A stretch of DNA of 64,000 bases from Avena insularis (lineage: Eukaryota > Streptophyta > Magnoliopsida > Poales > Poaceae), in the NCBI GenBank assembly GCA_023614405.1, contig CM042688.1, positions 74,014,253 through 74,078,252 on the forward strand. Direction: 5' to 3'. Positions 35,286 to 47,068 of the stretch are shown here, one piece after another. The notes under the pieces were generated by a model that was not told the origin of the DNA, searched no databases, and was given only the letters and a program-made list of their open reading frames with translations. The position numbers were made by a program, and so were the translations under genes. Within the stretch, counting starts at the first letter, position 1, and each line of letters opens with the position of its first letter.

Positions 35286-36645
35286 TGATGTCTATGCACG
35301 CTTCTATTCTTGTAGACAGTGTTGGGCCTCCAAGTGCAGAGGTTTGTAGAACAGCAGCAAGTTTCCCTTAAGTGGATCACCCAAGGTTTATCGAACTCAA
35401 GGAGGAAGTGGTCAAAGGTATCCCTCTCAAGCAACCCTGCAATCAAGATACAAGAAGTCTCTTGTGTCCCCAACACACCCAATACACTTGTCAGGTGTAT
35501 AGGTGCACTAGTTCGGCGAAGAGATAGTGAAATACAAGTAATATGGATGATTATAAGTGGTAATTGCAATCTAAAATAAGAGTGGCAGCAAGCAAACATG
35601 TAATAGGACTTATTGTAAATGGTGTTTTAATGCTTATAAACAAGGCCTAGGCATCATACTTTCACTAGTGGACACTCTCATATAAATATCTTCTCTTCAT
35701 TATGCTACCCTGAACTACTCTCTGGTTGGACGATGTAGGGCTAGAATAGCACACCTTAAAGTTCGCATTCCCCATCTAGATAACCCCTCACTGTCACCTT
35801 GAGCGCTAGATAGTTCCAACAAACACCACAATCTCATAGAGACATCCAACTCAAATTATACTCATGATAAGTATTTCTGTAACCTTAGCCTAAGTGCCAC
35901 ATAGTGTGCACACTATCAACTTCACACACATGGGGATAAGCAGAGATTAATTAAAGCACTTGAGTAGCAAAATAGATCTATATTACAAGGCTCATGATCT
36001 CAATAAGATCACGCATAGAGAGAGATGAACACATAGCTACTTGTAGATCCCCTAGCCTCGAGAGAGATCTACTCCCTCCTCATCATGGGAGTTAGCAACA
36101 ACGATGGAGATGGCGGTGGAGTCTATGGAGATGGATCTGGGGGCACTTCCCCATCCCGACAGGGTGCCAGAACAGAGACTTCTGTCCCCCGAATCTCCTC
36201 TTTGGTAGTGGCGGCACTGCGGAACTTTTCGTGGAATTCTGATCTGGTACTTAGGGTTTTTGTCCTGGGGGAATATATAGGCAAAGAGGCGATGCCATAG
36301 GTGGGCCAGGGTGGACACACCACCTGGTGGCGCGGCCAGGGTGACCCGCGCCACCCTAGGGTGTGCCTGCCCCCTGGCTCCCCTCCGTCTCCCCTTTGGA
36401 CTCCATGTCGTGTCGGGAAAAATAGGAACTTCGGCTTTTGTTCCGTCCAATTCCAAGAATATTTTTTTTTAGCTTTTCTAAAACCAAAAACAGCAGAAAA
36501 CAGGCAACTGGCACTACAACATCTTGTTAATAGGTTAGTTCCAGAAAATGTATAAAAGTACCTCAAAGTGTAAACAAAACATAAGAAAGTTGATATAAAA
36601 CAAGCATGGAGCATCAAAAATTATAGATATGTTCACGACGTATCA
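35286..36645 (-). repeat. 3' LTR of element B (1360 bp)
   Basis: Ends TGATGTCTATGCACGC and GACGTATCA (plus strand). Seven differences from the partner LTR in the first ~145 aligned bases, counted by eye. Confidence 0.92.
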
Positions 36646-39620
36646 ACATCCCCAAGCTTAACTCCTTCTCATCCTCGAGTAGGTAAGTGATAAAATAATT
36701 TTTGAGGTGACATGCACCATCATAATCTTGATCAAGGTATTTGTAAATCATTGATGGATGGGATCAAAGTACTCTAACATGAACATAAAAGACATAGTTC
36801 TAACAATAAGACATAGCAACTATGTTGTAACATGAGAAAGGTACAAACAAAAGATTCATGAATAACAATGCATTAAAAGATGTTTGTTTGTTTCATATAT
36901 AGAAAACATAATAAGAATGGTATTCAGCTTGTCCCTCATGGTATAGTAAAACATAAATGCATAGGACACCTTCAAAGTTCATAAGGGTGACTAGATACAA
37001 ATAATTTAAGAACAAGCAATATCACGGTTATGAATCAATCAACAAGTTTTGGGACAATGCACATTAAACTAAGAATGGTCACTATGCTCTCTCAATTGGT
37101 GCATAAAGATAGAAGATGGAGACTCAACATAAAAGTAAAAAGAAAGGCCCTTCATAAGAGGGAAGCATGGATTTCAAGTTTCATAAAGAGCTTCCAAAAT
37201 TTATGGTACTTATTAGCTTTCAGCTCTCATTACCCCTATCATAAGCATCTTTAGGTGATTAAGGTTAAAGTGAACAAATATGAGGATATGCTTGACAAGT
37301 TATAAGTCGAAAATCTCATGCCCCTTGCCTACGAGTACCGGACCTCACGCTACTCAACTTTAGTCACAAGTAAGTTCTTGTCATTGTAAGTACATGTGTA
37401 TCATGAAGAACCGCCAACGGGGTACCCCTTGCCCCATGATACAGGAGCAATCCCATATCAAAATTACAAGGTAATAGACAATGAGCATCTCAGTGATCTT
37501 TTTATTTTCTATTTGCATAGCTTTTTATTGAGGTTGCTTCATAGAATGCTCACTATGGTTATGCTACAAGTTTCCACCATGATTAGGCATGTCTTAGGCT
37601 AGCCGACCAGGCGTTTCTCTAACACATATACAAACTCCATGAGCTTACAAGTTCCCCTTTTATTTCACACCGTCGGGATCCATAAACAAAAGAACATGAT
37701 ATCAACTGAATAATAAGTGCAACGTTGAAAGCGTTCCCCGTGACAACATGGTTCTGCTAATTCTCAACTTATAAAGTGCAAGCATATACACAACATAGAT
37801 GGACACAATGGTTCAAGTTTATTAAGTGCAAGAAAGTAAAGTGTGCCATCAAGTTTGTGAGAGCTTTAATCACTAATTTTCACATAACAAGTTTAATTGG
37901 GAAGGTAGAGAAAAGCATGAATATACTTGGAATGGTGTAACACACCATGCATAGGAATTTATAGTGGACTCTATGGAACAACTTGGTTTTCTTGGGGGTT
38001 GGATGCATGAGTGGAACTCATACTTGGTACATGTGGAGGCTAGCAAAATACTGGGAGCGACCAACTAAGAGAGCACTAATGGCCTTAATCATGCAAAGCA
38101 ACAAAACATTATTAATTAGAGCATAAAGTGATATTACAAGTCATAAAAACTAAATGATCATAGAGGCTAAGGTGACTGGTTCATAGTCTTATCATGGTGT
38201 AAGCATGTGCCAAGTCAACCCAAATAAAGCATCGAAGGAGAATACCACAATATTATGCTTTTGAATGCTAAAACAATGCATGATTCTTACAAGGCAATTA
38301 AGCAATCTCAATTGTTTGAAACAAGTCATGCTACAACAATAATCAGTAAGCATCTGGTCAAAGCAACATCTAGCATGACCTGATAAAGTCTAAGTCACAG
38401 TCAAAACAAGCTTCCTTTTGTACCACTATAAGTATGAAGCTTCCTACTCTTTTCCAACACCAATTGAAAACTAAAGCTAAACACAGTGCTAGCATAGGAG
38501 AACACTCACAGAACAATGAGAGTGAAAACTAGAGTGTTCTAGGCAATGAATAACAGGGTGTCTCTCTCCAAAAGAAGTGTGTTGGGATCCAACCAACTTA
38601 TTTAAGCAGACCAAACAAAATAAAACTAAAAACAAAAACAAAGATGCTCCAAGAACAACACAATTGTGCATGAAACAATAAAAATGAAGTGTTTTGGGAG
38701 AAAACCTGAGATTTTTATTGATGAAGAAGGGGATGCCTTGGTCATCCCCAAGCTTTGACGCTTGTACTTCTTGAATATTTCTTGGGGTGACACGGGTGGC
38801 ATCCCCAAGCTTGAGCTTTTGTCCATACTTCATCTCATCACATTATTCTTCCCTACACTTTAAAATTTCCTTCATACAAAACTTCACACAATCTTCATTA
38901 GCAACATTAGTGTATTCAAGATAATAAGTCTTTAGGTTCAGTTTCAACACAAGTAAAACTTCCATTAAAACACAAGTTACTGTAGCAATTCCTTCTAAAA
39001 GCTCAAGTGATCAAAGAGAACTCAAAGAGAAAGAGATTAAGAGGCAAATGCAAATAATGGCAGAAATCTGTTAAAACAGACCAACATGTAAAAACCGATT
39101 TTTTTGAAGACCTTCTGTTGCTCAAATCGAAAAGTGCTAAGCTAACGTAAGTTAGATAATAACCTGGGGCATAAGCACAAAAAATTACAGCTCAATCCGA
39201 CGTACAGGGATTTTTCACGATTTTTTATAGTGAAGCACAAAAATCTATTTCGGGACAACAACTTTCTCAAGTCTTACTTCTCTCTCTTAGAGGTTATTCT
39301 TGGCACAAAAACCACACAAAAAGGATAAGGAGAGGTTATTACCGAGACAATAACTTCCAAGACTCAACAAAACAAAAATAAACTAAAAGTAAAAATATAA
39401 TGGGTTGTCTCCCAAAAGCTCTTTCTTTATAGCCATTAAGATAGGCATGATAATTTCGATGATGCTCACATAAGAAATATCAATTGAAGTAAAAGAGAAC
39501 ATCAAGAAGCAAATATGGAACAAATTTAAGTCTAACCCACTTCCTATGAAAAATAATATTGTAAAGAAACAAGTCATGAAAGCACAAATTAACAAGCATA
39601 GGAAAGCAAAACAAGTGCAA
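36646..39620 (-). other. Non-coding internal region of element B
   Basis: Similar along its length to the corresponding part of elements A and C; no coding motif. It contains a B-specific insertion around 38470-38590 (AACTAAAGCTAAACACAGTG...) that A lacks. Confidence 0.65.
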
Positions 39621-39631
39621 CTTAAAAAAAT

Positions 39632-40231
39632 TCAACATAAAGAGGGAAACTTAATATTGTTGAAATAAATAAAACCATGTTTCCCTCTCTCATAATAACT
39701 TTTAGTAGCATCATGAATAAAATTAATAATATAACTATCACATAAAACATTCTTATCACGAGCCACATGCATAAAAGAATTAATACTCCCCACATACACA
39801 TAGTCATTCTTATTAATTATAGTGGGAACAAATTCAACAAAATAGCTATCATTATTATTCTCATCACCATAATCATCAAATATAGGAGGCATATTGTAAT
39901 CATAATTAATTTTCTCCTCAATAGTAGGTGGACTGAAAATATCATATTCATCACTGTAATCATCATATATTGGAGGCATAGTATCATCAAAGTAAATTTT
40001 CTCCTCCGTGCTTGGGGGACTAAAAAGATCATTTTCATAAAAACTAGCTTCCCCAAGCTTAGACTTTTCCATCGTATTAGCAATAATGGTGTTCAAAAAA
40101 TTCAGACTAATAATATTGCTATTAGCATGCAAATAAAGTTCCATAGGTTTTTTAATTTTCTCTTCAAACACTTCATGTCCTAACTCAAGATAAATACTAT
40201 AGAACACTCTAATTTTGTTGTTGTTTTCCAT
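39632..40231 (-). CDS. Acidic repeat ORF of element B, function unknown
   Basis: A 199-aa frame starting MENNNKIRVFYSIYLELGHE just inside the primer site. It has a duplicated acidic unit of about 32 residues (DLFSPPSTEEKIYFDD, MPPIYDDYSDE; then DIFSPPTIEEKINYDY, MPPIFDDYGDE), then MHVARDKNVLCDSYIINF and SYYERGKHGFIYFNNIKFP. The same protein, frameshifted, is in element C, where the frame continues into a hydrophobic C-terminus. In B that downstream part is still readable (LCFHDLFLY, HRKWVRLK) but lies after a stop. It has no similarity I recognise to gag, protease or env domains. It occupies the place of gag. Function unknown. Confidence 0.75.
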   Translation of the reverse strand: MENNNKIRVFYSIYLELGHEVFEEKIKKPMELYLHANSNIISLNFLNTIIANTMEKSKLGEASFYENDLFSPPSTEEKIYFDDTMPPIYDDYSDEYDIFSPPTIEEKINYDYNMPPIFDDYGDENNNDSYFVEFVPTIINKNDYVYVGSINSFMHVARDKNVLCDSYIINFIHDATKSYYERGKHGFIYFNNIKFPSLC

Positions 40232-40376
40232 TAAGCCTAACTAGTGAAAATAAAAACAAGAAACAAAAAGATATAATTGCAGAATCTAAAGGAAATAACT
40301 TCAAGCACTCACACACTAGCAACAGTACTAGAAGATAGCTTAGTAGCCAGAGGATGTGAGTACCTTTTACCTTACC

Positions 40377-40394
40377 TCCCCGGCAACGACACCA
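40377..40394 (-). other. Primer-binding site of element B, tRNA-Asp type
   Basis: Minus strand TGGTGTCGTTGCCGGGGA, two transitions from the tRNA-Asp complement TGGCGCCGTTGCCGGGGA. Single copy, unlike element C. Confidence 0.85.
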
Positions 40395-40404
40395 TAAAAT
40401 AGCT

Positions 40405-41764
40405 TGATGTCTACGCACGCTTCTATTCTTGTAGATAGTGTTGGGCCTCCAAGTGCAGAGGTTTGTAGAACAACAACAAGTTTCCCTTAAGTGGATCACC
40501 CAAGTTTTATCGAACTTAGGGAGGAAGTGGTCAAAGGTATCCCTCTCAAGCAACCCTGCAATCAAGATACAAGAAGTCTCTTGTGTCCCCAACACACCCA
40601 ATACACTTGTCAGGTGTATAGGTGCACTAGTTCGGCGAAGAGATAGTGAAATACAAGTAATATGGATGATTATAAGTGGTAATTGCAATCTGAAATAAGA
40701 GTGGCAGCAAGCAAACATGTAACATGACTAATTGTAAATGGTGTTTTAATGCTTAGAAACAAGGCCTAGGCATCATACTTTCACTAGTGGACACTCTCAT
40801 ATAAATATCTTCTCTTCATTATGCTACCCTGAACTACTCTCTGGTTGGACGATGTAGGGCTATAACAGCACACCTTAAAGTTCGCATTCCCCATCTAGAT
40901 AACCCCTCACTGTCACCTTGAGCGCTAGATGGTTCCAACAAACACCATAATCTCATAGAGACATCCAACTCAAATTATACTCATGATAAGTATTTCAGTA
41001 ACCTTAGCCTAAGTGCCACATAGTGTGCACACTATCAACTTCACACAGATGGGGATAAGCAGAGATTAATTAAAGCACTTGAGTAGCAAAATAGATCTAT
41101 ATTACAAGGCTCATGATCTCAATAAGATCACGCATAGAGAGAGATGAACACATAGCTACTTGTAGAGCCCTTAGCCTCGAGAGAGATCTACTCCCTCCTC
41201 ATCATGGGAGTTAGCAACAACGACGGAGATGGCGGTGGAGTCTATGGAGATGGATCCGGGGGCACTTCCCTGTCCCGACAGGGTGCCGGAACAGAGAATT
41301 TTGTCCCTGAATCTCCTCTTCGGTGGCGGCGGTGCTGCGGAACTTTTCGTGGAATTCTGATATGGTACTTAGGGTTTTCGTCCTAGGGGGAATATATAGG
41401 CGAAGAGGCGATGCCAAAGGTGGGACAGGGTGGCCACACAACCTGGTGGTGCGGCCAGGGGTGACCCGTGCCACCCTAGGGTGTGGCTGCCCCTGGCTCC
41501 CCTCCGTCTCCTCTTTGGACTCTGTGTCGTGTCGGGAAAAATAGGAACTTTGGCTTTTGTTTCGTCCAATTCCGAGAATATTTCTTTTCTGGCTTTTCTG
41601 AAACCAAAAACAGCAGAAAACAGGCAACTGGCACTACGACATCTTGTTAATAGGTTAGTTCTAGAAAATGTATAAAATACCTCAAAGTGTAAACAAAACA
41701 TAAGAAAGTTGATATAAAACAAGCATGGAGCATAAAAAATTATAGGTATGTTCATGACGTATCA
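40405..41764 (-). repeat. 5' LTR of element B (1360 bp)
   Basis: Adjacent to the primer site at 40377-40394. Same length as the 3' LTR. Confidence 0.92.
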
Positions 41765-43807
41765 GTATCCGACATGAATGTTGGTACAATTATGGAGTCG
41801 AATGATGCGACTTTCTTTGAGGATATCTTTCCCATGAAAGGTATGTCTAGCTCATCAAATCAGGAGATGACTAGTTCATCTAGTCAGGAATTTGTTATAA
41901 TTCCTGAACCCACTATGCCGATAGAACACTATGATGATCCTGTGGAGGTCGACAATGAAGCTCCCAAAAGGACCAAGAGACAAAGGACTGTAAAGTCATT
42001 TGGTGATGATTTCATTGTGTACCTTGTGGATGATACTCCCACTTCTATTTCAGAAGCCTATGCATCTCAAGATGCTTACTACTGGAAAGAAGCTGTCTGT
42101 AGCGAGATGGATTCCATCTTAGATAATGGAACTTGGGAAGTCACGGATTGTTCTTATGGGTGCAAACCTGTAGGATGTAAGTGGGTGCTCAAGAAAAAGT
42201 CCAGACCTGATGGTACTATTGAAAAGTATAATGCACGTCTTGTGGCCAAGGGTTATACCTAGAAAGAAGGTGAAGACTTCTTCGATACCTACTCACCTAT
42301 AGCCAGATTGACCACTATTCAAGTACTACTATCCTTGGCTGCCTCACATGGTCTTCTCGTTCATCAAGTGGACGTTAAGACATCTTTTCTAAATGGAGAG
42401 CTAGATGAGGAAATTTATATGGAGCAGCCTGATGGATTTGTAGTACATGGTCAAGAAGGAAAGGTGTGTAAGTTAGTGAAGTATTTATATGGTCTTAAGC
42501 AAGCTCCTAAGTAGTGGCACGAGAAGTTTGAAAGAACTTTAACTGCCGAAGGATTTTTTGTAAACAAAGCTGATAAGTGTGTGTACTATCGCCATGGTGG
42601 GGCGAGGGAGTTATTATGTGTCTCTATGTCGATGACATATTGATATTCGGGACCAATCTCACTGTTATTGAGCAGGTCAAAGAGTTCCTATCTCGCTGCT
42701 TTGAGATGAAGGACTTGGGAGTGGCTGATGTAATCTTAAACATCAAGCTACCGAAGGATGACAATGGTGGGATTACACTGCTTCAGTCCCACTACGTGGA
42801 AAATATATTGAGTTGCTTTGGGTATAGCAACTACAAGTCTTCTCCAATGCCTTATGATCTGAGTGTTCTACTTCGAAAGAATCGAAGAAATGCTAAAGAT
42901 CAATTAAGATATTCTCAAATTATTGGCTCGCTCATGTACTTAGCCAGCTCTACAAGGCCTGGCATCTCCTTTGCTGTAAGCGAACTAATTCGATTTGTGT
43001 CAAATCCCGGAGATGATCATTGGCATGCTCTTGAGAGAGTTTTGCGCTATCTGAAAGGCACTGCGAGTTATGGTATTCACTATACTGGGTATCCTCGAGT
43101 ACTTGAGAGTTATAGTGATTCAAATTGGATATCTGATGCTCATGAGATTAAAGCCACAAGTGGTTATTTGTTTACACTTGGTGGTGGCGCTGTTTCCTAG
43201 AAGTCTTGCAAGCAGACCATCTTAACAAGGTCAACTATGGAAGCAGAACTCACAGCATTAGACACAGCCACTATTGAAGCAGAGTGGCTTCATGAGCTCT
43301 TGATGGACTTACCTATGGTTGAAAAACAAATACCCGCCATCCCGATGAACTGTGATAATCAAACTGTGATTGTCAAAGTAATTAGTTCTAAGGATAATAT
43401 GAAGTCATCAAGGCATGTGAAGAGGAGATTGAAATCTGTCAGGAAACTGAGAAACTCCAGAGTTATTGCGTTGGATTATATCCAAACATCTAAAAACTTG
43501 GCAATTCCTTCACAAAGGGTTTATCACATAATGTGATAGATAATGCATCGAGGGAGATGGGTTTGAGACCCACACAATGAGTTATTCGTAGTGGCAACCC
43601 ACTCTATGTGACCGGTCTAGATTTTGTGTAAAACTAGTGTGCAGAAAACTTGTAGGTCAAGGCATAGTCCACTATTCAAGTTGCTAGCCAGTGTAGCATG
43701 AAGTTTAATGTGGAAGTTCAACTTAATAGTCTCCACTACACACCGTATATAAAACAATATTCTAGAATGGAAGTCAGGTGATGTGCCAATGAGACTTTGT
43801 GGGGGAT

Positions 43808-44814
43808 TGTTGGAATTTGGTGAGTTTTAGGTTGTTGGCCCATTAGACAAATTCTGAAATTCTCTTTGGCCCATTTGTGCATGGCAGCATATGGCTATGC
43901 TAGTGGTGCTAAAGTTTAGTCCCACATTGCTAGTTGAGTGAGAGTTACACCTCCTTATATACTAGGCTGTTCCACCACTCACTAAGGCGTGTGAAGAAGA
44001 GAAGCTCCCGCGCACTCCTCCTCCGATGCTGCCCGCCTTGCCTCACCACGCCTCGCCTTGTCACGATGGGCGCAACCATGTTGCGGGAATCTCGCCGAGC
44101 CAAGCTTTATTTTTGCTAGTCGGGAAAATTAATCTTGGATTAATTATGAGTTATTAATGGACGCGTTAATTAGTCAGCCGTTTCCAGTCTTTATGGGACG
44201 TGGGCTATTATCGACTAGGACGTGGGCTGTGTCCCACGATCTCTCTGACTTGCGCTATATAAGCGTTTGCGCTAAACCTAATCAGTACCGCTTACCACAT
44301 GCGTCTCCTTCCAGTCTATTGCGCCGCCACCTTTGTCTTTCCCATCCTGGCTTGCGGCGTGCACCACAGATAGGGACAGTAGGCCTCCGGAACCCTGCTT
44401 TCTTGTGAACCTGTACGGGTGAGGGGCGATCAGGTTTTTGGGGAGCGCTTCCGCACGACTACTGACGCCATCACGGACGACTCCTTCCCCGACGAGGACT
44501 TCTTCCCGGACATCAGCAGCCTCTACATCGATGACATGGCTGACAACGCTGCTGCCATCGCTGCTGCTGGTATCACCGTGGCTGCTGCTGCTGCCGCTTT
44601 ACCATATGTGATCCTAAACTTTCTCTTTAAGATTATGCTAGAGTTCTTTATTCTAGCGATTGGTGTAGATGTGATAGGTTTATCTTATTTAGATGTAATA
44701 TGTTCATCTATGTTGTTAATCTGCATGATTAGTTTTGGTGTTGTTTGTATAATCATGCTTTACCAGTTTATTATTCAGATTAAATCATATGGATTATTGC
44801 TTATATTTTCAACA
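43808..44814 (+). repeat. 3' LTR of the copia element, complete (1007 bp)
   Basis: Starts TGTTGGAATTTGGTGAG and ends CAACA next to the TSD TCAGA. TATATAAG lies at 44256-44263. A GCTGCTGC-rich stretch near 44540-44600 lies in the R/U5 part. An open frame crossing 44419-44841 is LTR sequence, not a gene. Confidence 0.9.
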
Positions 44815-46417
44815 TCAGAGGGTGAAGCCATTGGAAGGTGAAGAAACCGTTTCCCTCCTGCTAAATAAGCTCGTTTCCCCCCTTTTCGAGATCTCGATGG
44901 TGGTTGCGCTCCTCGTGCCCTCCTCTGTTGTCTGCTATTGCCAGTGTGGTGGATGCGACACTGGTTTTAGAGATGAGGCACCCACAAGGTTGTTCTGGAT
45001 TGAAAGGGGGAGTTCTAATTCCATCTTGGGAGAGGGGGAGAAATACTTCTCTTCCTCGCCTGGTTGGCCGTGGTGGCAGGGGGTGAGGCACAGTGGTGGG
45101 GAGGGGTGGCTCGTTCTTCTTCCTCCGGCCGGCCGTGGCGGCAAGGGGATGAAGGAGTTGGTTGCTTTTCCTGACTCCCTTTCCTCGAGAAGGGATTGTT
45201 TGGGGCAAATCTTTATTCTGATGCTTATTTGCTTAGACCATCATGGTGATGGTGATGGCAGTGATGCTCAAATCTTCAATGGCCCGTCTTGAAGATCAGA
45301 GGAGACACTGATTCAATTTTCTGCTGATCCACTAGGTTTACATCTGCCTACAATTCTCATTCGGTTGGATGTAGCTCTTCGATCTAGATGCTACACAAAG
45401 GATCTATTGCGAATTGCTGTTAAGGCGGTCAGTGCAATCTTCATTTCGCTTGGGCATATGTGCCGGAGGTAGGTGAGATCGCCTCCGTTTTCGCTCCCTA
45501 GATTTGGCGATGAGGATCTCTTTGGATTGAGCTCGGTGAAGCATCCTCAACATCTACAACTCAATTTTCAACCTCACGTCCCTGAGCCATCACGACTGCT
45601 GGTTGAGTCGCTGGTTTTTGGTTGGCTTGGCATTGTGAGGCTGAAAGGATCGTATGGGCACCTAGAGGGGGGCTGAATAGGTGCTACTTCAAATTTTACT
45701 CTTTTTCAATTTAGGGTTTGACACAAAAGGTAAATTCTCTAGATTATGCAACTATGGTGAATTTACCCATATGTCAACCTAGCACATATACTAAGCAAGA
45801 ACTAGATAAGTAAAGTGCGGTAAAGGATAGAAGTAACCAAAGTGGAGCACGCGGAGACACAAGGATTTGTTTCCCGTAGTTCCTTCCTTTTGAGGGGAAG
45901 TACGTCTATGTTTGGAGAGGGGGTGATTTCAAACCACCAACGCCATGAGAGGCCTCCCTTGTTCTCCGATGAACCTCACCCCAACATGTTCGATTCACCT
46001 CTTCCACTATACGACAACCTTCGAGGTGGAAGCCGACACCTTTACAACAAGTTTGAGGCACACATCCACAACATAATTGGAGGCTCCCAAATACAAGCAA
46101 GCTGTCAAGCAATCAAAGACAAGCTTGTAAGAACCAAATCAAAGCTAGGGTTTCCAAAGAAACACTAGAGCATGGGGTCCCTCAAGTGAATGAGGGGGAA
46201 ATGAAGATCTCTCTTGGTGAAGCTATAGATCAAGGCCTCCTCCTTCAATTCTCCAAAGATCATGACTTTGGATGGTTGGATGAAGAGATCTTGTTGATTT
46301 GGTAGCTCGAATGGGAATGGTGTTCTTCAGTGGGTCGAGCAGCTGGAGGAAGGGGATAAGGTCCTCTATTTATAGCCCTTCACTCCACTGAACCGTTTTC
46401 TCACCATTGGAGAAAAG

Positions 46418-46615
46418 TCAGACCGGAGACTCCGGCCTGCACACTGGAAACTCCGGTCTACACCAGAGATTCTGGCCCATCTCCAGACCAGCCTCCGGAC
46501 CAGCATACAGTTTGACCCAACCCTTCTGTGAGCCAAGTGGACCGGAGACTCCAGTCCAACCACACCGGAGACTCCGGTCAGGGGTTTGGACTAGAGACTC
46601 CGGTCAGACTCTTGA
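46418..46615. repeat. Cluster of near-palindromic GACCGGAGACTCCGGTC motifs
   Basis: At least six full or degenerate copies of GACCGGAGACTCCGGTC-like sequence within 200 bases (46421, 46447, 46464, 46539, 46564, 46588 regions). The core CCGGAG/CTCCGG is an inverted repeat around an AC/GT centre. Spacing is irregular, so it is not a simple tandem array. The motif lies in the LTR upstream (minus sense, downstream) of the TATA-like element. Confidence 0.75.
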
Positions 46616-47068
46616 CCTTGCTCCGGACCACCTATCTGGCTGACCGAGGCAGAAATTGTTGGGGATCGGTGCAAAAAACAAAAAATTTCCTACGATGTAA
46701 CCCCCAAAACTGCCTAGGATCTATCTATGTAGTAATGTAGTAATGGCCAGAGCGTATAGAGTACATACCCTTGTAGACCGTACGCAGTTAACGTTCCGCA
46801 GGGAACGTGGTTGAAGTAGTCGTACTCGTAGCCGACCTCAAGGTCGCGAAGCTCCTCGCAGGTCACCCCTTACTCCTTCTTGATCTTCATCGTGCAACAG
46901 CTCCGGCTCACGATATTCAAGTGCCCCAAGTGTTGCACCTCGTGTCTTCGTACACATCCGGTGCATGATGAGACCTCTGGCTCCCCGATCCCATCGGGAG
47001 TGCGGAAGTTGATATCCAGCTAGGAATCCCTGCAGCGCAAGAGCGTACTGCAGGTGTGCCTTGATCGC

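Larger units (their letters stand above)
35286..41764 (-). mobile_element. Element B: non-autonomous gypsy-type LTR retrotransposon
   Basis: LTRs of exactly 1360 bp at 35286-36645 and 40405-41764 and a perfect TSD GTATC (35281-35285 and 41765-41769). A tRNA-Asp primer site next to the 40405 LTR sets the minus orientation. The only ORF is a ~200-aa acidic protein; there is no gag, protease, RT or integrase. The LTR front half resembles A, the back half does not. It must have been mobilised by enzymes supplied in trans. Confidence 0.93.
26684..43575 (+). pseudogene. copia pol (integrase core, RT, RNase H), broken in three pieces
   Basis: Piece 1 (26684-27089): integrase core APLELIHSDLYEMNGV, ITLIDDSTRYCYVYLLKSK, RSDRGGEYF and SPQSNGMAERKNRTL, with a frameshift near 26850. 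Piece 2 (35039-35285): ALMNACHVLNRVLVKDKTMTP and LGYAFHSIGY. Piece 3 (41770-43575): RT with CKWVLKKK, VDVKTSFLNGELDEEIYM, LYGLKQAPK, the catalytic LYVDD near 42620-42634, then RNase H with TRSTMEAELTALD. Stops after KGYT and QAPK (CAG to TAG) and GGGAVS (Trp TGG to TAG), and frameshifts near 42590 and 43505, kill the copy. Function was copying and integrating the element. Pieces are separated by A and B. Confidence 0.92.
26156..44814 (+). mobile_element. Ty1/copia LTR retrotransposon, host of elements A and B
   Basis: LTRs begin TGTTGGAATTTGGTGAG at 26156 and 43808; the 3' LTR ends TTTTCAACA at 44814. The five-base duplication TCAGA flanks it perfectly (26151-26155 and 44815-44819). A purine tract TTTGTGGGGGAT precedes the 3' LTR. 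Order integrase, reverse transcriptase, RNase H identifies copia. The 3' end of the 5' LTR, the primer site, gag, protease and the integrase N-terminus are deleted. Elements A and B are inserted in pol. Removing each element with one TSD copy restores a continuous reading frame at both junctions. Confidence 0.93.

Noticed and set aside
44789..45292. A 167-aa plus-strand frame crossing the copia 3' LTR boundary
   Set aside because: It starts in the LTR and continues across the TSD into the retrocopy, so it is an accidental fusion.
45842..46168. A 108-aa frame (MEHAETQGFVSRSSF...)
   Set aside because: Lies inside the solo LTR and has no recognisable domain; LTR leader sequence is the simpler explanation.
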